From Solibacillus sp. FSL W7-1436 (lineage in GTDB: Bacteria > Bacillota > Bacilli > Bacillales_A > Planococcaceae): a DNA stretch of 64,000 nucleotides. The notes beneath the pieces are model-generated. The model was given only the letters and a program-made list of their open reading frames with translations. It was not told the origin of the DNA and searched no databases. Position 1 is the stretch's first letter. Each line of letters begins with the position of its first letter. Below, in pieces: positions 1-9,010 of the stretch. The translations under genes were made by a program, and so were the position numbers. The stretch covers positions 1 through 64,000 of the forward strand of contig NZ_JBBOWV010000001.1 of assembly GCF_038007305.1 (NCBI RefSeq), written 5' to 3'.

Positions 1-1
1 A

Positions 2-1831
2 CTATTTACTATCATCCATTTTCAGTACAGCCATAAATGCTTCTTGTGGAACCTCTACTGAACCTACTTGTTTCATACGTTTTTTACCAGCTTTTTGTTT
101 TTCAAGTAATTTACGTTTACGTGAAATGTCACCGCCGTAACATTTTGCAAGTACGTTTTTACCCATTGATTTAATTGTCGAGCGGGCAATAATTTTTTGA
201 CCGATCGCTGCTTGCACCGGCACTTCGAATTGTTGACGTGGAATAAGCTCTTTTAATTTTTCTACAATTACTTTTCCGCGTTCATATGCAAAGTCTTTGT
301 GTACGATGAAACTTAACGCATCGACTTGTTCACCGTTCAATAAAATATCCATTTTGCTTAACTTAGAAGGCTGGTACCCGATTAATTCGTAATCGAACGA
401 CGCATAGCCTTTCGTATTCGATTTCAGGAAATCAAAGAAGTCGTAAACAATTTCCGCTAAAGGCATTTCATAAACGATTTTAACACGTGTGTCATCGATA
501 TAATCCATCCCCGAGAAGTTACCGCGTTTTTTCTGACAAAGCTCCATAACAGCACCTACATAATCGTTTGGTACCATAATTGTTGCTTTTACGTACGGCT
601 CTTCAATGCGGTCGATTTTTTGCGGATCCGGCATCATTGACGGGTTATCGACTTTTAAAACCGAACCATCCGTTTTTGTCACTTCATAAATTACAGAAGG
701 TGCAGTCGTGATTAGATCAATATTGAATTCGCGCTCAATACGTTCCTGGATAATTTCCATGTGCAATAGCCCTAAGAAACCGCATCGGAAACCGAAACCT
801 AATGCCTGAGAAGTTTCTGCCTCATATTGTAATGCAGAGTCGTTTAATTCCAGTTTTTCAAGTGCTTCACGTAAATCGTTGTATTTTGCTGTGTCAATCG
901 GATATAGACCGCAATACACCATCGGATTTAGTTTACGGTAACCTGGTAGCGGCTCTGTAGCAGCACGGCTGCCAGCATATGTTACAGTATCACCTACACG
1001 TGTGTCCTGAACATTTTTGATTGATGCTGTTAGGTAACCAACATCTCCTACAGTCAATTCTGCTTGAGGTATCGATTTCGGTGTATGAACCCCTACTTCG
1101 ATTACTTCAAATTCTGCACCCGTTGCCATCATTTTAATTTTATCTCCGGCTTTTACAGTACCATTTACAATACGGATTGAGATGATAACACCTTTATACG
1201 CGTCATAAACAGAGTCGAAAATTAGTGCTTGTAATGGAGCATCCGGATCGCCTTGTGGAGCAGGTACTTTTTCAACGATCTGTTCCAGGATATCCTCGAT
1301 CCCAATTCCTGCTTTTGCAGAGGCAAGTACTGCTTCAGAAGCGTCCAGCCCAATTACGTCTTCCACTTCAGCGCGAACACGCTCAGGGTCTGCAGCAGGC
1401 AAATCGATCTTATTGATAACCGGTAAAATTTCCAGGTCATTGTCCAGTGCCAAATATACGTTAGCCAGTGTTTGCGCTTCAATTCCCTGTGCAGCATCAA
1501 CTACTAAAATGGCACCTTCACATGCCGCTAATGAACGTGATACTTCATATGTGAAATCGACGTGTCCCGGTGTGTCGATCAGATGGAAAGTATAGATCTC
1601 GCCATTTTTAGCATTATATTTCAATTGGACAGCATTTAATTTAATTGTAATTCCGCGCTCACGCTCCAGATCCATCGAATCCAGCAGCTGAGACTTCATT
1701 TCACGCTGTGTAACAGTTTGTGTTGATTCCAAAAGACGGTCTGCAAGTGTTGATTTCCCGTGGTCGATATGTGCAATAATCGAGAAATTTCGGATATTTT
1801 CTTGTCGTTTTAAACGTTGTTCTCGGTTCAT
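2..1831 (-). CDS. lepA: Elongation factor 4 (LepA), translational GTPase
   Basis: This 609-residue protein is full length for LepA/EF4, the ribosome-associated GTPase that can back-translocate stalled ribosomes. The G1 motif HIDHGKST is at residues 21-28, switch I RERGITIK at 57-64, DTPGH at 86-90 and NKID at 140-143. EF-G-like domains II, III and V follow, and the lysine-rich C-terminal domain specific to LepA ends the protein. The ATG follows AGGAG. The stop codon lies two bases from the window edge, so downstream genes cannot be seen. A terminator-like hairpin lies about 20 bases upstream of the start (separate entry). Identification is certain. Confidence 0.98.
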   Translation of the reverse strand: MNREQRLKRQENIRNFSIIAHIDHGKSTLADRLLESTQTVTQREMKSQLLDSMDLERERGITIKLNAVQLKYNAKNGEIYTFHLIDTPGHVDFTYEVSRSLAACEGAILVVDAAQGIEAQTLANVYLALDNDLEILPVINKIDLPAADPERVRAEVEDVIGLDASEAVLASAKAGIGIEDILEQIVEKVPAPQGDPDAPLQALIFDSVYDAYKGVIISIRIVNGTVKAGDKIKMMATGAEFEVIEVGVHTPKSIPQAELTVGDVGYLTASIKNVQDTRVGDTVTYAGSRAATEPLPGYRKLNPMVYCGLYPIDTAKYNDLREALEKLELNDSALQYEAETSQALGFGFRCGFLGLLHMEIIQERIEREFNIDLITTAPSVIYEVTKTDGSVLKVDNPSMMPDPQKIDRIEEPYVKATIMVPNDYVGAVMELCQKKRGNFSGMDYIDDTRVKIVYEMPLAEIVYDFFDFLKSNTKGYASFDYELIGYQPSKLSKMDILLNGEQVDALSFIVHKDFAYERGKVIVEKLKELIPRQQFEVPVQAAIGQKIIARSTIKSMGKNVLAKCYGGDISRKRKLLEKQKAGKKRMKQVGSVEVPQEAFMAVLKMDDSK

Positions 1832-1852
1832 GTATAATTCCTCTCCTAATTA

Positions 1853-1885
1853 GAAAAAACACCTGAGCCCATTAGGGTTTGGTGT
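1853..1885 (-). terminator. Terminator-like hairpin in the lepA leader
   Basis: Read on the minus strand, ACACC pairs with GGTGT and ACCC with GGG. A run of six T follows, and the lepA RBS comes directly after. There is no room for a promoter between this hairpin and lepA, so either lepA is transcribed through it (attenuation) or it is a leaky terminator for spoIIP. Confidence 0.5.
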
Positions 1886-2044
1886 CACTACATATGTAGA
1901 TTATTCATCCATTTACTTTTCTACTAAAATACAGCCTCTATTCTCCATAATTTGAAGTAATGGAACAATAGAGGCATAACTTATTTTAAATTATACTATG
2001 AATTGTAGTGAAACGACAACAGCGAACCTTCACCTGCAATAGGA

Positions 2045-2083
2045 AAACCGTATTTCGCATCAAACATCTGCAAAATACGGTTT
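2045..2083 (-). terminator. Probable terminator downstream of spoIIP
   Basis: The arms AAACCGTATTTCGCA and TGCAAAATACGGTTT are almost perfectly complementary, and a short T-rich stretch follows on the minus strand. It lies about 80 bases after the spoIIP stop. Confidence 0.5.
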
Positions 2084-2165
2084 ATCATATTCGAGCGGGC
2101 AGCTATGCTGAAATAGCTCAATATCTCTTACACTACCCGCCTGCTATTTGAATATCAAATAATAC

Positions 2166-2987
2166 TTACACTGCTGATTCAACAAAAGCAACCCGGATTG
2201 CCTGCGCTATAATCGCCATTGTTCGCTGAAGCTCTTCTTCCGTGTTGTCGATACCGCCAAGTTCAATTAACAATACATTAGTCGCAAGATCCTGATTGTA
2301 AACACCGTCAACACCAGTACCCGACTTTTTAATAATACCGCGTGAAACGCCTGGCACAATACGGTTCATTTGCTCACTTAGCATTGTGGCATAAGCTAAA
2401 TTCGCTTCATATGCAGGATGTTCCGCGCCGACTACTAAAGCAACCTTTGCATATTGTTCATTATTCGCTGTAAGTGTCGTAACTTTTTTAGGGGCTGAAT
2501 CCCGATGGAAATCGATTACAAGATCATATTCGCTTCCTTCCAAATATTCGGCCAATACAGGTCGCGCCACTTTGTATGCCTGGTGAAATGTTGCATCAAC
2601 CTGTTTCATTTCAGTCATCACATCAAAGTCAACAATATGCGGTGTTAAACCATTTAACTCAAGATAGTGCTGCATCATTTCCTGAAGTGAAAAAATATTC
2701 ATTTCTTCGTCATAAACTGCCTGCATCCCTTTTGTTTTCTTGACGATCGGCTTATAGGACTCGTGTGAATGTGTGAACATCAGCAGTACATCGAATGGAT
2801 CGGCTTTTGGTTCTTCCGGTACTGTGACAACTGGCTCTGCCGCTGCATAAACAACGTGCGGGCGTTCACTTTTACTTTTTTGTGTAGTCATTTCATTATT
2901 TGGAAAAGGGAATTGCCCAATAATGATAGGCAGTGAAAATAAAAATAAGAACAATAATGAGAAGCGTTTTAGTTTCCGCAAACACAT
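2166..2987 (-). CDS. spoIIP: Stage II sporulation protein P (SpoIIP), short form
   Basis: SpoIIP is the membrane-anchored peptidoglycan amidase/endopeptidase that works with SpoIID and SpoIIM in forespore engulfment. An N-terminal hydrophobic segment (about residues 8-26) is followed by a catalytic domain with the zinc-ligand motif THSHE (about 72-76), FHRDS near 160 and the late IELGGIDNT motif. At about 273 residues it is much shorter than the B. subtilis protein (about 400). The missing part lies between the membrane anchor and the catalytic domain, because THSHE begins only about 45 residues after the anchor. The ATG at 2987 is preceded by GGAGAAAGGGTG; a GTG one codon upstream and a TTG two codons downstream are alternatives. 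It lies downstream of gpr, as in B. subtilis. Confidence 0.93.
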   Translation of the reverse strand: MCLRKLKRFSLLFLFLFSLPIIIGQFPFPNNEMTTQKSKSERPHVVYAAAEPVVTVPEEPKADPFDVLLMFTHSHESYKPIVKKTKGMQAVYDEEMNIFSLQEMMQHYLELNGLTPHIVDFDVMTEMKQVDATFHQAYKVARPVLAEYLEGSEYDLVIDFHRDSAPKKVTTLTANNEQYAKVALVVGAEHPAYEANLAYATMLSEQMNRIVPGVSRGIIKKSGTGVDGVYNQDLATNVLLIELGGIDNTEEELQRTMAIIAQAIRVAFVESAV

Positions 2988-3071
2988 CACCCTTTCTCCA
3001 ATACAATATGGGAAAAGAGTAAATCTTAGAACGTATAACTAGTTTTTATTGTTCAGAAAATAAATTGCCGG

Positions 3072-4106
3072 TTAATTTCCGGCTTTTTGTTTTTCATCAA
3101 GCCATTTAAACAAGCTTTCACCTAGTAAAAATGCATATTGACTTAACCAGAAATCGACTTCTTTCGGTGTAACCATCAAACGCTCGGGATGTGTACTGAA
3201 TACTTCTTCAAATAATTGTCTGCGGTCTTCCGTCGGCCATGTTGCCCACTGACCGAAAATCGGTTCAACGGTCGTTAAGTCGACTTCCTCATTTACAGGA
3301 GTCCAGCTTGTTACGGAAAGCTTGCCGGAAGGTTTTCCTCTTTCCTGTATTTTAGCCGCAATGGATCTGAATGCAACATCGATTGCATCCGCGATTAAAA
3401 TCGGTGCTTCCACAACGGTCGGAACGCCGATTGCCGTAACCGGAACGCCGAGCACTTCCTTGGACACTTCCTTGCGATGGTTGCCGACACCTCCCCCTGG
3501 ATGGATACCTGTATCAGTAAGCTGGATTGTACGGCATAAACGCGCACTCCCGCTTGTCGCAAGTGCATCGATAATAATGACGAGTGCCGGTTTAATACTT
3601 TCTGCCAATGCATGGATATAATCACTTGTTTCAAATCCAGTTTGACCGGTAACACCTGGGGCATACAATATAAACTTGGGCGAATCCAGTTCCGACTGTT
3701 TTTTATGCATGGCATCAATCGTGTACGGGCCGATCGCATCAGGTGTAATCGTCTTGTTCCCTAAGCCGATCACTAAAATTTTCGAATCCTCCGTAATTTT
3801 TATATCTTTGTGCAGATCATGCAGGTAATGGATTAAAGATTCCTGCATTTGTTCAAAACCATGGCGGTCTTCGGATGTTAGAGTTGGGATCGACAACGTT
3901 ATATATGTCCCCTGCTTTTTGCTTATTTTTTCTTCCCCTGTAGCATTCACTTCAACTTTTGTGATTTTGACACGATTTTGTTGAGATTCTTCCATGTGTA
4001 TGCCACGTTCACGTTCCAATGTTTCCTTTTGCTGTTTTGTCTGATGTTGGACGACTTCTTCTGTTTCATCAATTAAATCTGTTCGATTCCAGTCAATTTT
4101 TTTCAT
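3072..4106 (-). CDS. gpr: Germination protease (GPR)
   Basis: GPR degrades small acid-soluble spore proteins at the start of germination. It is made as a zymogen and autoprocessed in the forespore. The start MKKIDWNRTDLIDE at 4106 is chosen because GGAGGTGCAAT precedes it directly; an in-frame start nine codons upstream lacks this site. The product is 344 residues. The N-terminal propeptide with ERGIHME near residue 35, the GLGN segment and the PTVVEAP region are typical of peptidase family A25. A palindrome (CAGTTTG, CA, CAAACTG) at 4124-4139 sits just upstream of the RBS. It precedes spoIIP in the B. subtilis order. Confidence 0.96.
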   Translation of the reverse strand: MKKIDWNRTDLIDETEEVVQHQTKQQKETLERERGIHMEESQQNRVKITKVEVNATGEEKISKKQGTYITLSIPTLTSEDRHGFEQMQESLIHYLHDLHKDIKITEDSKILVIGLGNKTITPDAIGPYTIDAMHKKQSELDSPKFILYAPGVTGQTGFETSDYIHALAESIKPALVIIIDALATSGSARLCRTIQLTDTGIHPGGGVGNHRKEVSKEVLGVPVTAIGVPTVVEAPILIADAIDVAFRSIAAKIQERGKPSGKLSVTSWTPVNEEVDLTTVEPIFGQWATWPTEDRRQLFEEVFSTHPERLMVTPKEVDFWLSQYAFLLGESLFKWLDEKQKAGN

Positions 4107-4123
4107 ATTGCACCTCCACAATT

Positions 4124-4139
4124 CAGTTTGCACAAACTG
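4124..4139. promoter_or_regulatory. Palindrome upstream of gpr
   Basis: Seven-base arms CAGTTTG and CAAACTG are separated by two bases, ten bases upstream of the gpr Shine-Dalgarno. It could be an operator or a small RNA hairpin. No regulator is assigned. Confidence 0.3.
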
Positions 4140-4209
4140 TCAAGTAAATATTCTTTGCATTTATGTATTGCAATTCCTTCAATCCTTTGGTAGAATGATT
4201 TTTGTTGTA

Positions 4210-4238
4210 TTGACACATGAAATAAGTGAGAAAATACT
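4210..4238 (+). promoter_or_regulatory. Promoter of rpsT
   Basis: A perfect -35 TTGACA (4210-4215) and an AATACT -10 (4233-4238) are separated by 17 bases. This leaves a short leader before the AGGAGGTG site of rpsT. Confidence 0.65.
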
Positions 4239-4270
4239 CATCTCGTACCTAAATCTAGGAGGTGAAAGAA

Positions 4271-4519
4271 ATGCCAAACATTAAATCTGCTATCAAACGT
4301 GTAAAAGTTAACGAAAAAGCTAACGCTGCTAACGTACAAGCAAAATCTGCTATGCGTACTACAGTTAAAAAAGCTGAGCAAGCGATCGCAACAGGTGCTG
4401 AAAACGCACAAGAACTAGTAGTTGCTGCTTCTAAAGCATTAGATAAAGCTGCTTCTAAAGGTCTTATTCACAAAAACGCGGCTTCTCGTAAAAAGTCTCG
4501 TTTAGCGAAAAAAGCTTAA
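4271..4519 (+). CDS. rpsT: 30S ribosomal protein S20
   Basis: An 82-residue, Lys/Ala-rich primary-binding protein of the 30S subunit. [12 protein letters not shown] at the N terminus and the basic C-terminal helix are characteristic. The ATG at 4271 follows AGGAGGTGAAAGAA; an in-frame GTG at 4262 overlaps the Shine-Dalgarno and is rejected. It is monocistronic, with its own promoter and a strong terminator, and it is transcribed against its neighbours. Confidence 0.97.
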   Translation: MPNIKSAIKRVKVNEKANAANVQAKSAMRTTVKKAEQAIATGAENAQELVVAASKALDKAASKGLIHKNAASRKKSRLAKKA

Positions 4520-4534
4520 TTGTAACTTAATAAA

Positions 4535-4566
4535 GCCAACTGTGCATCTGCACAGTTGGCTTTTTT
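4535..4566 (+). terminator. Terminator of rpsT
   Basis: A perfect 12-base stem GCCAACTGTGCA/TGCACAGTTGGC with a two-base gap is followed by TTTTTT. Confidence 0.93.
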
Positions 4567-4590
4567 CATTGTTTCCAAAAATATAGATTT

Positions 4591-5601
4591 CTATAGTTTC
4601 TTCATTAAAAAAAGTTCAAGATGGCGCTCACGGTTGCCGCCTGTAGTTTTCAGCTGGAGATCCACTTCCGCCAGACTATAAAGCGCCTGGAGCAAACGCT
4701 GGTCGGATGGGCGGTTTCTTTGACCTGAAATGACCTGAACCCTGTAAGGATGAATTTTAAGCTGTTTCGCAATCTGTTGCTGATGATAGCCCTTTTTTTG
4801 CAAATAAAAAATATTGTTCATCGTCCGGATATTATTTGCCAATAGACCTACGAGTTTGATCGGTTCTTCTTTTTGACGTAAAAGATCATGATAGATTTTG
4901 AGAGCCTCTTCCTGATTGTGGTCCAAATAGGCATTCAGCATTTTAAACGCATCATGCTCAAGCGTTTTCGCCACTAAATCCTCAACAAGTTCACGTGTAA
5001 TTTCATGATCCTCACCTAGATACAAGGCCATCTTTTCTATTTCCATCTGAAGCTGGAGCATATTCGGACCGACCATTTCAAGCAGTTTACCGACTGCTTC
5101 ATCGGTAATCGCTTTTCCATGGTGCTCTGCTTCGTTTTTTACCCATACATTTAAATCGTTGTTTTGGGGTGTTTCTGCTGCGATTACTGTACATTTTTCT
5201 TTCATAAGTTTCGTGACTTTTTTACGCTCATCCAACTTTTCGTACGGCGCGATAAATATGGTGATGGCTGTATCAGTAGGATGCTGCAGCCAGCTTTCAA
5301 GACGCTTTAAATCATGGTCAATCTTTTCCTTGCCTTTTTCAGTCGCTCTTAAAAATGATGCATTTTTAGCTATTATTAATTTACGTTCCGAGAAGAACGG
5401 AATCGTATCTGCTTCATCAATAACATAATCGATCGGCTGTTCACTTAAGTCAAAGGTCATGACTTCCGCTTCTTCATTTTTTTGAAGAGCCGCCTTCAAT
5501 TGCTTAATTGTTTCATCTACAAAATAGGATTCTTCTCCTACAAGCAAGTAAACCGGTGCGAAATTCCCCTTTTTAAAATCTTGCCAAACTTTTGTAATCA
5601 T
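4591..5601 (-). CDS. holA: DNA polymerase III subunit delta
   Basis: HolA (YqeN) is the clamp-loader subunit that opens the beta clamp. The 336-residue product begins MITKVWQDFKKG; AAAGGAGGTTCCCAAT precedes this ATG, and an upstream in-frame start is not supported by an RBS. The N-terminal VYLLVGEESYFVDE segment and the C-terminal RQKEEPIKLVGLL region match the family. It lies between comEC/yqzM and rpsT, as in B. subtilis. The lattice of comE, holA and rpsT is a conserved Bacillales block. Confidence 0.95.
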   Translation of the reverse strand: MITKVWQDFKKGNFAPVYLLVGEESYFVDETIKQLKAALQKNEEAEVMTFDLSEQPIDYVIDEADTIPFFSERKLIIAKNASFLRATEKGKEKIDHDLKRLESWLQHPTDTAITIFIAPYEKLDERKKVTKLMKEKCTVIAAETPQNNDLNVWVKNEAEHHGKAITDEAVGKLLEMVGPNMLQLQMEIEKMALYLGEDHEITRELVEDLVAKTLEHDAFKMLNAYLDHNQEEALKIYHDLLRQKEEPIKLVGLLANNIRTMNNIFYLQKKGYHQQQIAKQLKIHPYRVQVISGQRNRPSDQRLLQALYSLAEVDLQLKTTGGNRERHLELFLMKKL

Positions 5602-5836
5602 ATTGGGAACCTCCTTTACTTTCGTAGTTCTAAGTATACCATTTTTTACGTTATTGAGGATGTCCAGTTTCGCATCTTCATATGCCTTGAAGAACAATTC
5701 ATATTGTCGATCTTCTATCTTAGGATTTTTTGAAACTCCTTCCGATCCAATAAACCAATAAAAGGAATAATTAGCATTTCATATAGCATTTTCAGTTAGA
5801 ATATTCTATAATTATTGAAGATTAGGAGGGATACTT

Positions 5837-6010
5837 ATGGCAGGACATCAAGATCCAAACTATGTAGCTGAAAACCCATTCGAAGGTCGTGGCCGCGCGA
5901 TGAAAAGCAATGACTTCCCGGATGCCGGTTACGGTTTCGCCATCGGTGGCGGATTCTTCATCGTATTGTTTATTATCGCAACAATCGTAGAAGCAGCTAC
6001 ACGTCTGTAA
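5837..6010 (+). CDS. Small YqzM-like membrane protein
   Basis: This 57-residue gene starts at an ATG preceded by TTAGGAGGGATACTT and ends with TAA. It reads MAGHQDPNYVAENPFEGRG and then a single hydrophobic segment (about residues 36-53) with FFIVLFIIATIV. B. subtilis YqzM is encoded at the same place, between comEC and holA, and ends in a similar FFATLFIIATVI-like helix, so this is probably its counterpart with a longer N terminus. The function of YqzM is unknown. A good RBS, codon usage like the neighbours and a following terminator support a real gene. It is transcribed toward comEC. Confidence 0.82.
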   Translation: MAGHQDPNYVAENPFEGRGRAMKSNDFPDAGYGFAIGGGFFIVLFIIATIVEAATRL

Positions 6011-6022
6011 TTCCTTAAAAGC

Positions 6023-6064
6023 GGGATGGTTTCTTGTTAAAAATAAGAAACCATCCCCTTTTTT
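6023..6064. terminator. Bidirectional terminator yqzM-like/comEC
   Basis: The 13-base stem GGGATGGTTTCTT/AAGAAACCATCCC is followed by CTTTTTT on the plus strand. It lies between convergent genes and reaches into the comEC stop region. Confidence 0.85.
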
Positions 6065-8381
6065 ATTTCATATAAAGTAAATTCGATTTTTCGATGTACA
6101 TTTGACTTTCTGAGACAGAAATTTCTACCGTACCATCTAATCCTGTTGTCGCATACGGGATATTTTTCTCCTCAAACAGTTTGACAACATCAATATGCGG
6201 ATGATTATAGCGGTTATTTTCACCTGCCATAAATACGGCAAATTTAGGGTTTATTATAGTTATGAATTCCTCGGTGCTTGATGTTTTACTGCCGTGATGC
6301 CCCGCCTTCAATAGATCGATATTACGTAATTTCTCGTTATAAAGACGAATCAGCTCCCGCTCGCCTTCCTGCTCCAAATCCCCTGTAAACAATGCCCGAA
6401 ATGCCCCATGCTTTACGAATAGAACGAGTGAATCATTATTTCCTTCATATTCAATTTCCAATGGCCATAAATATTCAAATGCTGTTTCCCCGATTTGCCA
6501 CTTATGACCAGCCATTTTCTCGATCAGTTTCGTATTTGTGTTCTCCAGCTCATGCAGAAAATCGTCCATAACCGCCTCGGTGATCGAACCTGGTGTCACA
6601 TGAACCTCTTTTACAATCACTTCCCGCAATATCTCTTCAGCCCCCTCTACATGATCGGCATCCGCATGCGACAGCATAAATGTATCAATCGTTTGGATTC
6701 CTCGCCCTTTCAAATAGGGAACGACAACTTGACGGCCAACTTCATAGGGACTTTTCCGCTCTTTCCATTTTTCCTGTTCAAACCGCAACAAGCCTCCTGC
6801 ATCAATGACAATGACTGATTCTCTGCGCGGCAATTCAATGACAATACAGTCCCCTTGACCGACATTGACAAAGGCAATTTTCAGATCATTGTGAAAAACT
6901 GGCTGTATATGAAATATAATGGCAGGCGCCATTAAAGCAAAGATGACTTTCTTTAACGGGGCTTTCCGGTCAAGCAAATAAAAAGCGAAAAAAACCGAAC
7001 CGTATAAAATGACAAGCCACATCTTCGTAGGTTTCCCAGGGTTCCACATTTGGACAATCGGCTGCTGAACGAAGAGAATGAAATTTGTCAGCGCTGTACG
7101 CAGCGGCTCATAAATAAGAAAGAAAATGGAGTCAAACGGGAATGGCAAAAAAGTCAGTACAAGTAACAACAGATTGACTGGTAAAATAATAAAGGAAAAA
7201 AGAGGGACGAAGAAAATATTCGCGATAAAAGAGGAAAGGCTGATTTCGTAAAAGTGGAACAGTAACAAAGGATATACGAGAATTTGGCAAACAAATGTAA
7301 TATAAAAAGATTGTACCCAAAAATTTGAGTAGCGTGCCAAAATGCGGCTCGAATATACTAAGCTGTAAGCGGCCAAATAAGACAGCTGAAAGCCGACTTG
7401 AAAAACCGCACCAGGCTCTAAAAATACAAACCCGACAAAGCTGAGCGACAATGCATCATCCATCGGTATTTTCCAGCGCACATACTGCGCAAGCAAAATG
7501 AATTCCACGACACTGACCGCGCGCCAAATAGAGGGGGCCCCTCCTGCTAAAATTGCATATAACGGCAATAAAATAAGCAATAATACCGTAGCGACTTCCC
7601 TACGTATTCTCAAGCGAAGCAATATCTGAAAAAAGAGGTATGAGACAAGTGCGACATGCAAACCCGAAATCGCGAATAAATGGGTAATCCCAAGCTTTTG
7701 ATAAGCGCGGTTTAATTGTTCATCGACATTTTCCTGGAAACCGATCAATAGAGCTTGTGCCTCTGCTGCAAGAGACGGCGGGAAAGTTTCTTCAATATGT
7801 TTTTTTAAGCGGAAGCGCTGTTCATAGATAGACTGCATGAAGTTTTTATTTTGCCGAAAATATTGGAGCTGTTGGACTTCAATGATCCCTCTTGCATGTT
7901 TACTTTGCAAATAGCGGGCCATAGAAAAGCCATAGCGGTGTGGGGGGAATGATGGGGATACTTGCTCCCCGGTTACAATAAAACTTGTACCAGCAAGCTG
8001 CTGTGCCTCGAAACGTTGTTTTTCTTTTTCTGTTTGCAATTCATAGGTGACATATACTTTGTTGCCGGATTCATCAAGCATGAACCCCCTTAGTGTCACA
8101 CCATTTATATTGTACTCGTCAGTCCATGTCAATAATGCGGGTAGTTCAACCGGGATTGAAAGCTTATTGACTTCATAGGAAAAATAGCCGTAACTTCCAA
8201 TGCCAACTATTAAAATAAACAACAGATGAATGTTTGCCAGTCGCTTATATAGACTAATTAACATCAATAACGCCAGCAAGAAAAGAAGCCTTCCCGATTC
8301 CAATGCAGCAAGTGCACTGATACAAACCGACAAGGCGTAAAATATCCAGTTATGCTTGAACAAGTTTACCAAATAAAGCAT
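6063..8381 (-). CDS. comEC: ComEC, DNA-uptake channel and nuclease
   Basis: ComEC forms the membrane channel that takes up single-stranded DNA during competence. The 772 residues show several N-terminal helices, an OB-like DUF4131 region, the central Competence domain with many membrane segments including FAISGLHVALVSYLFF, and a C-terminal metallo-beta-lactamase-like domain with VGQGDCIVIEL, DAGG and HADADHVEG. The metal ligands are intact, which supports nuclease activity. The ATG follows GAGGAGA and lies inside the end of comEB (32-base overlap), indicating translational coupling. It is the last gene of comEA-comEB-comEC. Confidence 0.96.
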   Translation of the reverse strand: MLYLVNLFKHNWIFYALSVCISALAALESGRLLFLLALLMLISLYKRLANIHLLFILIVGIGSYGYFSYEVNKLSIPVELPALLTWTDEYNINGVTLRGFMLDESGNKVYVTYELQTEKEKQRFEAQQLAGTSFIVTGEQVSPSFPPHRYGFSMARYLQSKHARGIIEVQQLQYFRQNKNFMQSIYEQRFRLKKHIEETFPPSLAAEAQALLIGFQENVDEQLNRAYQKLGITHLFAISGLHVALVSYLFFQILLRLRIRREVATVLLLILLPLYAILAGGAPSIWRAVSVVEFILLAQYVRWKIPMDDALSLSFVGFVFLEPGAVFQVGFQLSYLAAYSLVYSSRILARYSNFWVQSFYITFVCQILVYPLLLFHFYEISLSSFIANIFFVPLFSFIILPVNLLLLVLTFLPFPFDSIFFLIYEPLRTALTNFILFVQQPIVQMWNPGKPTKMWLVILYGSVFFAFYLLDRKAPLKKVIFALMAPAIIFHIQPVFHNDLKIAFVNVGQGDCIVIELPRRESVIVIDAGGLLRFEQEKWKERKSPYEVGRQVVVPYLKGRGIQTIDTFMLSHADADHVEGAEEILREVIVKEVHVTPGSITEAVMDDFLHELENTNTKLIEKMAGHKWQIGETAFEYLWPLEIEYEGNNDSLVLFVKHGAFRALFTGDLEQEGERELIRLYNEKLRNIDLLKAGHHGSKTSSTEEFITIINPKFAVFMAGENNRYNHPHIDVVKLFEEKNIPYATTGLDGTVEISVSESQMYIEKSNLLYMK

Positions 8382-8925
8382 GCATCTTCTCCTCTAATGG
8401 GAGCAACTGATCGCGGCTTGCACCTAACTCACGAAGCTTTTCGAGCATCTCAGCAGTCAATGCGAACTTTTCATCTTGCAGAAAGTCTATTTTTGCTTCA
8501 TCAAACGGGATATGTTCAACATGTACATCCGCTTTTTTGAACAGTTCCATTGCGTACATATTATTTTTATAATCTTTTGCATAATACACATTTTTGATGC
8601 CGGCCTGAATGATTGTCTTCGTACATGGGAGGCATGGGAAATGTGTGACATACAGATCTGCTCCATTTGATGGCGTACCATATTTTGCACATTGCAGTAA
8701 TGCATTCGTTTCGGCATGTACTGTCCGGACACAATGGTTGTCCACAACGTAGCACCCTTCTTCGATACAGTGTTCGTCACCTGAAATCGATCCATTATAT
8801 CCGCCTGCAATAATGCGCTTTTCCCGTACAATTGTCGCTCCTACCGCTAGACGGCTGCACGTGCTTCTTAATGCGAGTAAATGACTTTGCGCCATAAAAA
8901 ATTGATCCCAAGTAATTCGCTCCAT
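8350..8925 (-). CDS. comEB: ComEB, dCMP deaminase family protein
   Basis: A 191-residue zinc deaminase-like protein of the comE operon. HAETN at residues 70-74 and PCLPC at 97-101 supply the zinc ligands and catalytic Glu. Further Cys/His (EHCIEEGC near 51-58) resemble the second zinc site of dCMP deaminases. The start MERITWDQF at 8925 is preceded by GGGGG. The enzyme probably makes dUMP from dCMP. Its need for transformation is doubtful in B. subtilis, although it is kept in the operon. Confidence 0.93.
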   Translation of the reverse strand: MERITWDQFFMAQSHLLALRSTCSRLAVGATIVREKRIIAGGYNGSISGDEHCIEEGCYVVDNHCVRTVHAETNALLQCAKYGTPSNGADLYVTHFPCLPCTKTIIQAGIKNVYYAKDYKNNMYAMELFKKADVHVEHIPFDEAKIDFLQDEKFALTAEMLEKLRELGASRDQLLPLEEKMHALFGKLVQA

Positions 8926-9010
8926 ATGATAACCCCCAAATGTTTTGTCACATACCAGTTTATACGTAGTTCCTGACATTCGCAATGTAAGTTCGGTCAG
9001 AAATTTCAAT

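Larger units (their letters stand above)
1832..2165. other. Intergenic region lepA-spoIIP with three hairpins
   Basis: No coding signal is seen in these 334 bases. There are three inverted repeats: the lepA leader hairpin; GCCTCTATT (1934-1942) with AATAGAGGC (1967-1975), which has a 24-base loop; and a 15-base arm pair at 2045-2059 and 2069-2083. The last is followed on the minus strand by TTTTCC and is the best candidate terminator for spoIIP. A lepA promoter probably lies between these hairpins but was not confidently placed. Confidence 0.6.

Noticed and set aside
3395-3739. Minus-strand frame of 114 codons inside gpr
   Set aside because: It is a shifted frame of gpr with no family similarity or RBS.
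8350-8381. Overlap of comEB and comEC as a frameshift error
   Set aside because: comEC has its own GAGGAGA and a normal start, so the overlap is translational coupling.
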